A DNA stretch of 64,000 nucleotides from Acidimicrobiaceae bacterium (GTDB taxonomy: Bacteria > Actinomycetota > Acidimicrobiia > Acidimicrobiales > Aldehydirespiratoraceae), in assembly GCA_009845995.1 (NCBI GenBank), contig VXYK01000055.1, forward strand, positions 252,721 through 316,720, written 5' to 3'. The first letter of the stretch is position 1; each line of letters starts with the position of its first letter. Below the pieces are notes generated by a model. It had not been told where the DNA came from, did not search any database, and saw nothing but the letters and a program-made list of their open reading frames with translations. Both the position numbers and the translations under genes were made by a program. Below, in pieces: positions 26,292 to 36,456 of the stretch.

Positions 26292-28387
26292 GTTGGCCCC
26301 TCTCTGCGGAGCAGCATCAGCGCCCACGCGCCAACGCTGATCTTAGAGGCCGTCTGGAATGATCCGCGACGCGTGTCGTCAGCGGTGTCGAACTCGACGT
26401 CCCACTCCCAGCTGCCAAGACGAGAAGACAGCGTGAAGTTGCTCGGTTCGGAACTGGCGTTGAACAGCATCAAGAAACTGTCGTCAACGATCCGTTGACC
26501 CCGTGACCCGACCGCGGTGATCGCCTCGCCGTTCAAGAACACCGCCACCGAACGGGCGTGACCGGTTCGCCAATCATCGTGAGTCATCTCGGTGCCGTCC
26601 GGAGTGAACCAGATCATGTCGTCGATTTCGGTGCCGCTGACCGGTTCACCTCTGAACCAACGCCTGCGCCGAAATACTGGATGAGCCGCCCTCAGGGAAA
26701 TCAGTTTCCTGGTAAAGGAGAGAAACTCCGCATCGACGCTGTCCCAGTCATACCAGGACACCTCGTTGTCCTGGGCGTAGGCGTTGTTGTTCCCACCTTG
26801 GGTCCGGCCCAGTTCGTCACCTCCCAACAGCATGGGAACCCCTTGTGACAGCAACAGGGTTGCGAGCATCGATCGTCTTCGAGCATTGCGAATCTGCAGG
26901 ATCGACTGCTCGGCGCTCGGGCCCTCAACTCCAGAGTTCCAGGATCGGTTGTGGGACTCCCCGTCGCGGTTGTCCTCTCCGTTGGCTTCGTTGTGCTTGT
27001 GGTCGTAGGCAACAAGGTCGGCCAGCGTGAAACCGTCATGGGCGGTTATGAAGTTGATGCTCGCCGAGGGGCGTCGTCCCGAGGCGGCGTACAGGTCTGA
27101 GCTGCCGGCCAGGCGGGTTGCGAGGTCAGGCAAGCTCTCGTGTTCGCTGCGCCAGTATTCCCGCACATCATCGCGATATTTTGCATTCCACTCCGACCAC
27201 TTCGGGGGGAAGCCTCCCACCTGATAGCCGCCCGGCCCGACATCCCAGGGTTCGGCGATGAGCTTCACCTGATTGATGACAGGGTCCTGGTGAATGAGGT
27301 CGAAAAAAGAGGAGAGCCGATCGACCTGATACAGACTGCGAGCCAAAGCGGGCGCGAGATCGAAGCGAAAACCATCTACATGCATGTCCTGCACCCAGTA
27401 GCGAAGGCTGTCCATCATCATTTGAAGAGACTGCGCGTTCCCCATGTTCAAGGTGTTGCCAGTGCCTGTGAAATCGAGGTAAAGGCGCGGGTTGGCGGGA
27501 TCGAGATGGTAGTAGCAACGGTTGTCAAGACCCTTGAATGACAACAAGGGGCCCAGATGGTTGCCTTCGGCGCTGTGGTTGTAGACCACATCGAGAATCA
27601 CTTCGATTCCCGCTTGGTGCATTTTCTTGACCATCGCCTTGAACTCGACAACCTGCTCACCGGTGTCGCCGCTTGAACAGTAGGGCCCGTGCGGCGCGAA
27701 GAATCCCAGCGTGTTGTACCCCCAGTAGTTGCTCAATCCCTGTTTGGCGAGCACATGTTCTGAAACGAAGTGGTGTACCGGCAACAGCTCAACCGCGGTG
27801 ACGCCCAGCGAGAGCAGATGCTCGAGAACAGGATCTGAGACCATGCCCGCATAGGTTCCGCGCAGATCCTCAGAAACATCTGGATGAGCGATAGAGATTC
27901 CGCGTACGTGGGTTTCGTAGATGACGGTGCGATGAAGCGGCGTGTCGGGAGGCGAATCGTCCTCCCAGTCGAAGGAGGGGTCTACGACCACCGCTGTGGG
28001 CATATACGGCGCGCTGTCTACAGGGTCGGGCGAGCCGTGGTCGTCCTGTTGAAAACCGTAGACCTCTGCTCCCCAACTGAGGTCCCCGGTTATCGCCTTG
28101 GCGTAAGGGTCGATCAGCAGCTTCGCCGGATTGCACCACGCGCCTTGGTTCGGGTCCCAAGGGCCGTGGACCCGGAACCCGTAGCGTTGACCCGGTTCTA
28201 TCCCGCCGATGTAACCATGGTGAACGAACGCAGTGACTTCGGGCAGGTCCAAACGTCGTTCCTGTCCGTCGGGAGACAGAAGACAGACTTCAACGCGGTC
28301 TGCCATCTCCGAATAGGCAGCGAAGTTGGTTCCCTGGCCATCGAAAGTCGCGCCGAGTGGGTAGAGGCGACCAGGCCAAACACTCAC
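26288..28387 (-). CDS. glgX: Glycogen debranching enzyme (isoamylase type)
   Basis: 699-residue GH13 enzyme cleaving alpha-1,6 branches. N-terminal CBM48 (PLGATFDGQGTNFAAYSE), barrel motifs VELLPVHHFV, DVVYNHSAEGNHLGP, DGFRFDLAPALAR (nucleophile), AEPWDVGPGGYQVG (acid) and NFITAHDGFTLADLV. Start is GTG at 28387, overlapping the glgP stop as GTGA; the longer frame to 28519 would lie inside glgP. A C-terminal beta-domain is present, so the length is normal. Confidence 0.95.
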   Translation of the reverse strand: MSVWPGRLYPLGATFDGQGTNFAAYSEMADRVEVCLLSPDGQERRLDLPEVTAFVHHGYIGGIEPGQRYGFRVHGPWDPNQGAWCNPAKLLIDPYAKAITGDLSWGAEVYGFQQDDHGSPDPVDSAPYMPTAVVVDPSFDWEDDSPPDTPLHRTVIYETHVRGISIAHPDVSEDLRGTYAGMVSDPVLEHLLSLGVTAVELLPVHHFVSEHVLAKQGLSNYWGYNTLGFFAPHGPYCSSGDTGEQVVEFKAMVKKMHQAGIEVILDVVYNHSAEGNHLGPLLSFKGLDNRCYYHLDPANPRLYLDFTGTGNTLNMGNAQSLQMMMDSLRYWVQDMHVDGFRFDLAPALARSLYQVDRLSSFFDLIHQDPVINQVKLIAEPWDVGPGGYQVGGFPPKWSEWNAKYRDDVREYWRSEHESLPDLATRLAGSSDLYAASGRRPSASINFITAHDGFTLADLVAYDHKHNEANGEDNRDGESHNRSWNSGVEGPSAEQSILQIRNARRRSMLATLLLSQGVPMLLGGDELGRTQGGNNNAYAQDNEVSWYDWDSVDAEFLSFTRKLISLRAAHPVFRRRRWFRGEPVSGTEIDDMIWFTPDGTEMTHDDWRTGHARSVAVFLNGEAITAVGSRGQRIVDDSFLMLFNASSEPSNFTLSSRLGSWEWDVEFDTADDTRRGSFQTASKISVGAWALMLLRREGPT

Positions 28388-30369
28388 AGTCGTCGGACCT
28401 CGTCGAGCGCCGGCCGATAGAGCCTGTGCTGGTACTCCGACACCATGCGCCCGGCCGTTACCTGGGTGCCCAGTGTTCGCCAGGCGTGGCGCATCCGCTC
28501 GATCCAGAGACGTGAGCACGCTTGTCCGTCGTCGAAGAATTCCGGAATTATCTGTGTTTCGAGGATTTCGAAAATTGCGGTTGCTTCGGCGCTGTCGCGC
28601 TTCTCGGGATCAGCAATCGGAGTGGATGGGATGATCCATCCGTTGCGACCGTCGGCCATCTCATCCCACCAACCATCACTGATCGAGAAATTGAGTCCTC
28701 CGTTCAGGGTCGATTTCTCACCGCTTGTTCCGCAAGCTTCATGGGGACGAATCGGGTTGTTGAGCCAGACATCGCATCCCGCGTACATCGCTTGAGCGAC
28801 CGCTATGTCGTAACCGGGGACAAAGACAAACCTCTGCCGTGAAGCAGCCGATTCGCTGAAGGCGACGACCTCGCTCAAGAGTTGCTTGCCTTCAATATCG
28901 GCCGGATGCGCTTTGCCTGCGAAGACAAATTGGATCGGCCTGTCTTCATCAGCGAGCAACGCGCTCAATCGAGCAGTGTCACGCAACAGCAGAGTGGCGC
29001 GCTTGTACGTGGCGAAACGGCGTGCAAAGCCGACCGTGAGCGCGTCCCGGTCAAGAGAAACACCGACCCGATCACGCGTCTGCGCGTTGAGCAGTTCAAT
29101 TCCTCCGTTGCGAAGCGCTCGCACCGCTCCGTCGTCCAGATCTTCTATGCGTTCCCACGCGGCTTTGTCGCCGTTCTCCCAACCTGGGCCCAAGACCTTG
29201 TCAAAGGCCTCCTGAGCGGAAGGCATTACCCACGTTCGGGCATGCACACCGTTGGTGACCGATCCGATCTTCCTGCTGCCCGGAATCGAGGCGAAAAGTT
29301 CTCGGCTGATCTTTCCGTGAAGTTTGGACACTCCGTTGCTGCGGCCGGCAGCACGCAAGCACAACGCCGCCATATTGAACTTGCCGTGTTCATCAGTGGG
29401 GTCGTGGCCCAACGCCAACACCGTTTCTACGGGGACCTTCCAACGATCGGCCCAGATTTTCAGCACAGGAGCGATTAGAGATTTCTCGAAACGATCGATC
29501 CCAGCGGGAACCGGAGTGTGGGTGGTGAAAATCAACCGCGGCGCTATGGCCTCGACGGCCTCGTCGAGAGTCGCGCCTGCTTGGATCTCGCGGTCTAGCA
29601 GTTCGAGAACCAAGAAACCCGCGTGCCCTTCGTTGAGATGAATTACCGGCACGTTCCATCCGAGGGCGGCAAGTGCTCGCATACCACCCACCCCGAGCAC
29701 GACCTCTTGGAATAGACGGTGCCGGCGATCACCGCTATAGAGCCGATCGGTGATGTTGTGGTCATTGTCGCTGTTACCGTCGACTTCGGTGTCCAGGACT
29801 ATGAGCGGGACGCGGCCGACATTGAAGCGCCACACGCTGGCGGCCACTTCACGCCCAGCGAGGGGCACGGTGACGACGATTCCGGTGTCGGTGGCCCCGA
29901 GACGCTCTGGATGCTGCGGTTCGTAGCGTTCGCGCTGAGACCGGTCGGCAATCTCCTGGCGGAAGAACCCCTCTCGATAAAACAGGCCGACGCCGCACAG
30001 CGAGGTGCCGATATCGCTCGCCGCTTTGAGATGATCGCCGGCGAGGATACCCAACCCCCCGGAGTACTGGGGCAACACCTCGGTAATACCGAACTCTGGA
30101 GAAAAGTAGGCGACCTCGGGAGTTGAGGTCGGATCGGCGGTTAGCGCAGTCATGTGTTGACTCACCTGATCTGCCGCCGCAACCAATTCGGCATCGGTGG
30201 CGAGTGCTTCCCAGGCAGCCGTAGTCATTCGTTCAATGACAGCTAGGGGATGCTCTCCTGGTTGGCGTTCCGGGAGTCGGTCAAGCGCCAGCGCTGCTTG
30301 ATTTGACCAGGTCCAGGCATAGTTCTTGGCGATGGCTGAGTAAGCGCCCAATAGTTCTTCGGATAACAA
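28384..30369 (-). CDS. glgP: Alpha-glucan (glycogen) phosphorylase, short GT35 type
   Basis: 661 residues. Releases glucose 1-phosphate from glucan ends using a PLP cofactor. N-terminal AYFSPEFGITEVLPQYSGGL, GDHLKAASDIG, VIHLNEGHAGFLVLELL, FTTHTPVPAGIDRF and C-terminal RPHEACGTSGEKSTLNGG, the cofactor-lysine/phosphate region. This is the compact form found in Thermotoga and many Actinomycetota rather than the 800+ residue form. Start is TTG 30369 with AGAGGA eight bases upstream. First gene of the degradation/synthesis operon glgP-glgX-glgA. Confidence 0.94.
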   Translation of the reverse strand: MLSEELLGAYSAIAKNYAWTWSNQAALALDRLPERQPGEHPLAVIERMTTAAWEALATDAELVAAADQVSQHMTALTADPTSTPEVAYFSPEFGITEVLPQYSGGLGILAGDHLKAASDIGTSLCGVGLFYREGFFRQEIADRSQRERYEPQHPERLGATDTGIVVTVPLAGREVAASVWRFNVGRVPLIVLDTEVDGNSDNDHNITDRLYSGDRRHRLFQEVVLGVGGMRALAALGWNVPVIHLNEGHAGFLVLELLDREIQAGATLDEAVEAIAPRLIFTTHTPVPAGIDRFEKSLIAPVLKIWADRWKVPVETVLALGHDPTDEHGKFNMAALCLRAAGRSNGVSKLHGKISRELFASIPGSRKIGSVTNGVHARTWVMPSAQEAFDKVLGPGWENGDKAAWERIEDLDDGAVRALRNGGIELLNAQTRDRVGVSLDRDALTVGFARRFATYKRATLLLRDTARLSALLADEDRPIQFVFAGKAHPADIEGKQLLSEVVAFSESAASRQRFVFVPGYDIAVAQAMYAGCDVWLNNPIRPHEACGTSGEKSTLNGGLNFSISDGWWDEMADGRNGWIIPSTPIADPEKRDSAEATAIFEILETQIIPEFFDDGQACSRLWIERMRHAWRTLGTQVTAGRMVSEYQHRLYRPALDEVRRL

Positions 30370-30447
30370 CGCGAATCCTCTTGATGTCCGTCCTCTGAGA
30401 GTTTGGGAGCCTACTAGCTGCCGATTTCATTGAGGCTCGCGCAAACC

Positions 30448-31974
30448 TCAAGCGAGAGGGCCAGTGACCGACTCCACCGCGGACACCAAGGACTCGTCGG
30501 CCAGGAGTTGGTCCGCTGCTAGAAGTTCAGGCGACAACCAGCGGTCGGCGCCGGGTCCGGCGACCTCAGAACGCAGCAGTTGCAAAGCCGCGGTGGTGCC
30601 ATCGGCGGGCTGCAACGGAGCACGCAGTTCGATTGCCCTGGCGGCAGCGACCCATTCAATAGCGAGAATGCGACGGAGATTCTCCAGGACGCGACGGAGC
30701 TTGCGTGCGGCTCCCCAGCCCATCGAAACATGATCCTCCTGCATCGCAGAGGTGGGCAGAGAATCGACCGAAGCCGGTGATGCCAGCCGCCGGTTCTCAG
30801 CACACATCGCAGCAGCTGTGTATTGGCCGATCATGAGGCCGCTGTCCACTCCAGGGTCGTCGGCCAGAAATGGGGGAAGGCCGTGTGAACGCGCCGGATC
30901 TAGCAGCCGGTCGAGCCGCCGTTCAGCGATGGCACCGGTTTCGGCTAACGCGATCGCCAGATAATCGGCCGCCATTGCGACCGGAGCGCCGTGGAAATTG
31001 CCGCAGGATTCGATCCGTCCATCCGGCAACACCATCGGATTGTCAATGGCGGACGCCAGTTCTGACCGAGCGACTTCCGCGACGAATTCGAGAGTGTCGC
31101 GCGCCGCACCGTGCACCTGCGGAGTGCAGCGCACGGAATAAGCGTCCTGCACACGATCGTCGTCACTGAGATGGCTCGCGACGATCGGGGAGCCAGACAG
31201 GATGGCACGAAGATTGGAAGCGCTTGCTTGCTGACCCGGATGGGGTCGCAGCGCGAGGATGTCCGCGGCGAAGGCTCGATCAGTGGCCAGAAGGGCCTCG
31301 ACGCTGCAGCCCGAGACTATGTCTGCCACCGTGAGCAGGTACGAGGCGTCGTGGACTGCAAGACACAGCATCGCCAGGATGCCGTCGGTGCCGTTGGTGA
31401 GCGCCAAGCCTTCCTTCTCCGCCAATTCCAGGGGTTCGATGCCAGCGTGCTGAAGCGCGGTAGCAGCGCCAATGACGCCCTCGCTGACTAGAACATTGCC
31501 CTCACCCATGAGAACGAGCGCGGCGTGCGCCAATGGGGCTAGATCGCCGCTGGCGCCGAGGGAGCCATGCTCGGGAACGAGCGGAACGATTCCAGCATTG
31601 ATCAGATCTACCAATGTCTGAGCGACGACGGGTCTCGTACCTGAAGCACCGAAAGCCAGCGTTCGCGCTCGCAGAAACATCATTGCCCGAACCACCTCGG
31701 CCTCGACCGTCGGACCCATCCCAGCTGCGTGGGAACGAATCAGAGCCCGTTGCAGGTCAGCCCGCCTTTCGGGCGGAATCGCGGTGTTGGCTAGAGCTCC
31801 GAACCCGGTGGACACCCCGTATGCGGGATCTCCTTCTGCGAGACGTTCGACAATGTCACGCGACACCGCCATCCGTTCAACGGCCGTTTCACTCAGTTGG
31901 ATTCGCTCATCATGACGGGCGACAGCGACGACTTGAGCGATCGTCACTCCGGCGCCATCAAGTTCCACGGTCAC
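30448..31974 (-). CDS. hutH: Histidine ammonia-lyase
   Basis: 508 residues. Deaminates histidine to urocanate using the autocatalytic MIO group, formed from A141-S142-G143 in HGSLGASGDLAPLAHAAL. Also visible: YGVSTGFGALANT near residue 52, and the QDSYSLRC-type segment (VQDAYSVRCTPQVHG). GTG start at 31974 overlaps the iclR stop as GTGA, so it is co-transcribed with the regulator and divergent from hutU. Confidence 0.96.
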   Translation of the reverse strand: MTVELDGAGVTIAQVVAVARHDERIQLSETAVERMAVSRDIVERLAEGDPAYGVSTGFGALANTAIPPERRADLQRALIRSHAAGMGPTVEAEVVRAMMFLRARTLAFGASGTRPVVAQTLVDLINAGIVPLVPEHGSLGASGDLAPLAHAALVLMGEGNVLVSEGVIGAATALQHAGIEPLELAEKEGLALTNGTDGILAMLCLAVHDASYLLTVADIVSGCSVEALLATDRAFAADILALRPHPGQQASASNLRAILSGSPIVASHLSDDDRVQDAYSVRCTPQVHGAARDTLEFVAEVARSELASAIDNPMVLPDGRIESCGNFHGAPVAMAADYLAIALAETGAIAERRLDRLLDPARSHGLPPFLADDPGVDSGLMIGQYTAAAMCAENRRLASPASVDSLPTSAMQEDHVSMGWGAARKLRRVLENLRRILAIEWVAAARAIELRAPLQPADGTTAALQLLRSEVAGPGADRWLSPELLAADQLLADESLVSAVESVTGPLA

Positions 31975-32693
31975 TGTGACGAACCCTCGGGTGCGACAAG
32001 AGCGAGCGACACGGATACAGCAACCTCGGTGATTGCTTTTGCTGCAGTACGCAGGCGTTCGTCGGCCAGACGTTCGGCTGGTCCGAGCACGGAGAGGGCA
32101 CCCACGACTTGCGCTGAACCGTGGATAGGTGCGACGACCGCGGTTACGTCCGGTTCGATCGATCCGGTATTAAAATATAGATGAGGTCTCGATCCTGGCG
32201 CCTCTGGGGCGCAGAGCAGCGCTTGTCCAACAGCGGTTCCGTCCAGCGGAACTGATCTGCCAACCCAACCGACATGGCGGATTGCACGTCGACTTTCCGC
32301 GGTGGCGATATACACGGCTTCGTTGCCGTCTCGCACGGCCAGATATGCGGACTCTTCGGTGGCCTCGACGAGTCGCTCAAGTCCGGGTTGGGCTGCGGTC
32401 GTAAGCCTGGCGTAGGGGCCGCGTTGGTGCGATACCAGCGCCATCCGCACAAAGGCTGGTCCCACCGAGTACAAGCCCTGGTCATCTCTAATCAAATAAC
32501 CCTGATTGGTCAGCAAGCGTAAATGGCGCAGCGCCGTGCTTGTTGGTAGGTCCGCTTGGGCGGCAGCCGCGGTGAGGCTTATCGTTCCGCTGCTCGCCAC
32601 CGTAGAGAGCAGCGACAGCACCCGTTCAGCAGAGCGCGAACTGTGAAGCGTCGATGAGGTTTTCTGATCAGAGGGGACGGTAGTGTCAGACAT
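31971..32693 (-). CDS. IclR-family regulator of the hut genes
   Basis: 240 residues. N-terminal winged helix-turn-helix (SAERVLSLLSTVASSGTISL, LPTSTALRHLRLLTNQGYL) then the IclR effector domain (ESAYLAVRDGNEAVYIA, VPLDGTAVGQALLC, GAVVAPIHG-like VTAVVAPIHGSAQVVGALSV). Translationally coupled to hutH and divergent from the hutU operon, so it most likely controls histidine use in response to urocanate or a related metabolite. Start at 32693 preferred; a longer frame to 32759 crosses the promoter region. Confidence 0.93.
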   Translation of the reverse strand: MSDTTVPSDQKTSSTLHSSRSAERVLSLLSTVASSGTISLTAAAAQADLPTSTALRHLRLLTNQGYLIRDDQGLYSVGPAFVRMALVSHQRGPYARLTTAAQPGLERLVEATEESAYLAVRDGNEAVYIATAESRRAIRHVGWVGRSVPLDGTAVGQALLCAPEAPGSRPHLYFNTGSIEPDVTAVVAPIHGSAQVVGALSVLGPAERLADERLRTAAKAITEVAVSVSLALVAPEGSSQ

Positions 32694-32696
32694 AGA

Positions 32697-32711
32697 TTTC
32701 AGTATCTGAAA
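32697..32711. promoter_or_regulatory. Palindromic candidate operator for the IclR-type hut regulator
   Basis: TTTCAG-TAT-CTGAAA, perfect 6-bp arms around a 3-bp centre, 3 bp upstream of the regulator's start codon and 14 bp upstream of the hutU -35 box. IclR proteins bind short A/T-rich palindromes of this kind and autoregulate, so it could serve both directions. Confidence 0.55.
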
Positions 32712-32725
32712 ATCATTGTTAGGTA

Positions 32726-32755
32726 TTGGCAGCATAGGCAAATTCTTGCTACGAT
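32726..32755 (+). promoter_or_regulatory. Candidate sigma-70 promoter of hutU operon
   Basis: TTGGCA at 32726-32731, an 18-bp spacer, and TACGAT at 32750-32755, placing transcription start about 25 bp before the hutU ATG at 32786. Confidence 0.5.
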
Positions 32756-32785
32756 GCAAACATCATCACTGCCCGTCAATAACAC

Positions 32786-34495
32786 ATGGAGCCACTACGT
32801 CTCATGGGCGCCTCCCCAGGACTGAGTTCAAGCACACCGACCAGGGGTGTCGCGGCCCCGACAGGTTCATCGCTGACGTGCCGCAACTGGCCGCAGGAAG
32901 CCGCGTTCCGAATGCTCCAGAACAATCTCGACCCCGACGTAGCCGAACGTCCAGACGAACTCGTCGTATACGGAGGCACCGGCCGGGCCGCACGTTCGTG
33001 GGACGCCTACCACTCAATGATCGATTCGCTCACGACGCTCGCCGACGACGAGACAATGCTCGTTCAGTCGGGAAAACCAGTTGGGGTCCTCCGTACTCAC
33101 GAGTGGGCGCCCCGAGTGCTGATCGCCAACTCCAACCTCGTCCCCGAATGGGGCACATGGGACGAGTTTCGCCGCCTCGAACACCTCGGTTTGACGATGT
33201 ACGGGCAGATGACAGCCGGTTCGTGGATCTACATCGGGACACAAGGGATCCTGCAGGGCACCTACGAATGTTTCGCAGCGATCGCCCGCAAGCGGTTCGG
33301 CGGTTCGTTGGCGGGCACCCTGACCGTCACAGCGGGTCTCGGCGGGATGGGTGGCGCCCAACCGCTTGCAATCACCATGAACGACGGCGTCGCACTTTGC
33401 ATTGAAGTCGATCCAGAACGCGCCGAACGCCGAGTACAAACCAGATATCTCGACGTCCTCACCGATGACTACAGGCAAGCCTTGCGAAAATGCGAGCAGG
33501 CGGTGGCCGAACGGATCCCACTCTCAGTCGGGTTGGTAGGAAACGCCGCCGACCTGTTGCCCAGACTCCTGGCCGACGAAGTGGCTGCCGACATCGTCAC
33601 CGACCAGACCTCTGCACACGACCCGCTGTCATACATCCCCAACGATCTAGCTCCCGAGGCAGTGGAGGAAATGCGTCGCAATCAACCCGAGGAGTTCATC
33701 CGCCGATCCCGAGGTGCGATGGCCGCCCATGTCGAAGCCATGGTCGGTTTTCTAGATGCCGGGGCAGAGGTGTTCGACTACGGCAACAGCCTCCGAGCCG
33801 AGGCGGCACTGGGTGGTTGCGACCGTGCCTTCGCCTATCCCGGATTTCTCCCTGCATACATCCGCCCGCTCTTCTGCGAAGGCAAGGGCCCGTTCCGTTG
33901 GGTAGCGCTGTCGGGTGATCCTGCTGACATTGCCGCCACTGACCGAGCCGTTCTCGCCGAATTCCCCGAAGACGAGGGCCTGGCTCGATGGATCAAGCTG
34001 GCAGGGGAGCGGGTCGCCTTCCAAGGATTGCCTGCGCGAATCTGCTGGCTCGGCTACGGCGAGCGCCACCGCTTGGGACTGCGGTTCAACGAAATGGTCC
34101 GCTCAGGAGAACTCTCCGCGCCAATAGTGATCGGCAGGGACCATCTCGACTCAGGCTCGGTTGCCTCGCCCTACCGCGAGACCGAGGACATGCTCGATGG
34201 CAGCGACGCAATCGCCGACTGGCCCCTACTCAACGCCTTGGTCAACACCTCCTCGGGAGCGTCCTGGGTGAGCATCCACCATGGTGGCGGCGTCGGTATC
34301 GGCCGCTCAATCCATGCCGGCCAGGTGAGCGTCGCCGACGGGACCGACTTGGCGGCCCAGAAGCTTGAGCGGGTGCTCCTCAACGACCCGGCGACCGGGG
34401 TGATGCGGCACGCCGATGCCGGCTACATCGAAGCCCGCGATGTGGCGGCTGAACGGGGCGTACGCATACCGATGTCGACGCAGACCGCGCAATGA
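32786..34495 (+). CDS. hutU: Urocanate hydratase
   Basis: 569 residues, slightly long for the family. Converts urocanate to imidazolonepropionate with tightly bound NAD+. Characteristic segments: [72 protein letters not shown] (NAD binding) and [21 protein letters not shown] at 32786 and at 32804 are both possible. First gene of hutU-def-hutF-hutI. Confidence 0.97.
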   Translation: MEPLRLMGASPGLSSSTPTRGVAAPTGSSLTCRNWPQEAAFRMLQNNLDPDVAERPDELVVYGGTGRAARSWDAYHSMIDSLTTLADDETMLVQSGKPVGVLRTHEWAPRVLIANSNLVPEWGTWDEFRRLEHLGLTMYGQMTAGSWIYIGTQGILQGTYECFAAIARKRFGGSLAGTLTVTAGLGGMGGAQPLAITMNDGVALCIEVDPERAERRVQTRYLDVLTDDYRQALRKCEQAVAERIPLSVGLVGNAADLLPRLLADEVAADIVTDQTSAHDPLSYIPNDLAPEAVEEMRRNQPEEFIRRSRGAMAAHVEAMVGFLDAGAEVFDYGNSLRAEAALGGCDRAFAYPGFLPAYIRPLFCEGKGPFRWVALSGDPADIAATDRAVLAEFPEDEGLARWIKLAGERVAFQGLPARICWLGYGERHRLGLRFNEMVRSGELSAPIVIGRDHLDSGSVASPYRETEDMLDGSDAIADWPLLNALVNTSSGASWVSIHHGGGVGIGRSIHAGQVSVADGTDLAAQKLERVLLNDPATGVMRHADAGYIEARDVAAERGVRIPMSTQTAQ

Positions 34496-34522
34496 GCGCT
34501 TCAATATGCGGAACAGTGCAAA

Positions 34523-35092
34523 ATGACCGTTCGTGAGATTCTCTCCATAGGCCATCCGGTGTTGCGCAGCCGGGCTGTTGACGTCGATCTGGGAGAGATA
34601 GCCAGTGAACGCGTACAGGGAGTTATTGACGACCTCATCGACACGATACGCAACGCCAATGGAGCTGGATTGGCAGCCAACCAGATAGGTGAGACGTGTC
34701 GGATCGTCGTGCTCGAAGTCAACAACAATCCCCGCTATCCCTATAAGCCGCCGATCCCCTTGACGGTGGCCGTCAATCCAGAGTTGCAAGTGTTGGACGA
34801 CGAGACCGTGGTCATCAACGAAGGATGCCTGTCGCTGCCACTGCGCGGTGATGTGGAGCGTTTCGTCAATGTTCGTGTCCGCTATTTCGATCGGCATGGG
34901 ATCGAGCATCGTGAGACGGTCCGAGGCCTGATTGCTGGTACCTGGCAGCACGAATGCGATCATCTCGACGGCGTGCTCGTTGTCGACCGAGCCGACCCGA
35001 CCACGCTGAGCACCTGGGACGAATTCGAACGACACCACCGGGATGCGTTCATCGAACGCATCACCCGCTTCGTGGCGGAGACAAGTTCATGA
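34523..35092 (+). CDS. Peptide-deformylase-family protein within the hut operon
   Basis: 189 residues with all three deformylase motifs intact: G47-A-G-L-A-A-N-Q54, E100-G-C-L-S104 and the metal site H143-E-C-D-H147. Known deformylases remove the formyl group from N-formylmethionine. Here the gene starts 27 bp after hutU and overlaps hutF by 4 bp (ATGA). HutF makes N-formylglutamate, which needs a deformylase (normally HutG, not seen in this window). I infer that this protein may act on N-formylglutamate. The alternative, a housekeeping def gene carried in the operon by chance, cannot be excluded. Confidence 0.92.
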   Translation: MTVREILSIGHPVLRSRAVDVDLGEIASERVQGVIDDLIDTIRNANGAGLAANQIGETCRIVVLEVNNNPRYPYKPPIPLTVAVNPELQVLDDETVVINEGCLSLPLRGDVERFVNVRVRYFDRHGIEHRETVRGLIAGTWQHECDHLDGVLVVDRADPTTLSTWDEFERHHRDAFIERITRFVAETSS

Positions 35093-36456
35093 AAACGCAG
35101 TACTGGTGTGAACTCGCCTGGTTGGGCGGGCCTCAAGTCGTGGACGGGCTCGTAATCGAGGTCTCCGGTGACCGTGTCTCCGCTCTCGAGGCCGGCGTGC
35201 CGTCGCCGCCTGCAGACGCCACACACCTCGCCGGTGTGACGATCCCAGCGCTCTCCAATGCGCACAGCCATGCCTTTCACCGGGCGCTGCGAGGCCGCAC
35301 CCACACCGAACAGGGCACTTTTTGGACCTGGCGCAACCTGATGTATCGAGTTGCGGCGAATCTTGACCCCGACAACTACTACAGACTGGCCCGAGCAACG
35401 TTCGCGGAGATGGCGCTTGGCGGCATCGGCGTGGTAGGTGAATTCCACTACGTGCACCACCAGCCGTGCGGAAGTGCTTATGCCGACCCCAACGCCATGG
35501 GAATCGCGGTAGCGAACGCTGCCAAGGACGCGGGAATACGGCTGACCCTGCTCGACACCCTCTACCTTCACGGCGGACTCGACCCCGCCGCGGCCGGCGG
35601 GTACGTGCCGATTGCGCCAGAACAGGCTCGCTTCAGCGATTGCGATGTCTCCAAGTGGGCCGGCCGGATCGACGACCTGGCTCAAACGGTGTCGAACCCG
35701 ATCTGCAAGGTGGGAGCAGCAGCGCACTCGGTTCGTGCTGTCGACCCAAGGTCCATCGCGACAGCGGCGGCATGGGCCCGCCAGAACGATGCACCACTGC
35801 ATGTCCACGCCTCTGAGCAGCCCGCGGAAAATCAGCAGTGTTTGGCAGTTCACGAATGCACGCCCATCGAGTTGTTCGCCAGAACTGCTGGGCTCGGTCC
35901 CGATGTGACGTTGATCCACGCCACCCATACTTCAGATCAAGACGTCTCCTTGATGGGCGGAGCCGGGGCGAATTGCTGTCTGTGTCCCACCACCGAGCGC
36001 GACCTGGCCGACGGAGTCGGTCCGGCAGCGGTTCTCGCCGACGCCGGCATCGAGTTGTGTCTGGGGTCGGATTCCAACGCCGTCGTCGACCTGTTCGAGG
36101 AGACCAGGGCGGTCGAACTGGACCAGCGCACGACCACGCTCAAACGAGGAGTCTTTGGCCCCGACGCTCTGGCGACAATGGCGACCGCCAACGGATACCG
36201 GGCGCTCGGCTGGAGCGAGGCCGGTACTTTGGAGGTGGGATCACTGGCTGACTTCGCCACCGTGAGCCTCGACTCGGTACGCCTCGCCGGTACAGGTGCC
36301 GACAACGCTCTCGCCTCTGTGATCTACACAGCCAGCAGTGCCGATGTCAGGCACCTGGTCGTCGGAGGCCACCCCGTGGTCAAGGACGGATCCCATACAT
36401 CGATTGATGTTGAAGCCGAACTCGCCGCAGCCATTGCGCAGGTGACAACGCCATGA
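35089..36456 (+). CDS. hutF: Formimidoylglutamate deiminase
   Basis: 455-residue amidohydrolase converting N-formimino-glutamate to N-formylglutamate plus ammonia. Metal and active-site segments: [15 protein letters not shown] (HxH), [32 protein letters not shown] and [13 protein letters not shown]. Start ATG 35089 overlaps the deformylase stop (ATGA) and its stop overlaps the hutI start (ATGA). Choice of HutF rather than HutE/HutG direct hydrolysis defines the five-step pathway that requires a later deformylase. Confidence 0.94.
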   Translation: MKTQYWCELAWLGGPQVVDGLVIEVSGDRVSALEAGVPSPPADATHLAGVTIPALSNAHSHAFHRALRGRTHTEQGTFWTWRNLMYRVAANLDPDNYYRLARATFAEMALGGIGVVGEFHYVHHQPCGSAYADPNAMGIAVANAAKDAGIRLTLLDTLYLHGGLDPAAAGGYVPIAPEQARFSDCDVSKWAGRIDDLAQTVSNPICKVGAAAHSVRAVDPRSIATAAAWARQNDAPLHVHASEQPAENQQCLAVHECTPIELFARTAGLGPDVTLIHATHTSDQDVSLMGGAGANCCLCPTTERDLADGVGPAAVLADAGIELCLGSDSNAVVDLFEETRAVELDQRTTTLKRGVFGPDALATMATANGYRALGWSEAGTLEVGSLADFATVSLDSVRLAGTGADNALASVIYTASSADVRHLVVGGHPVVKDGSHTSIDVEAELAAAIAQVTTP

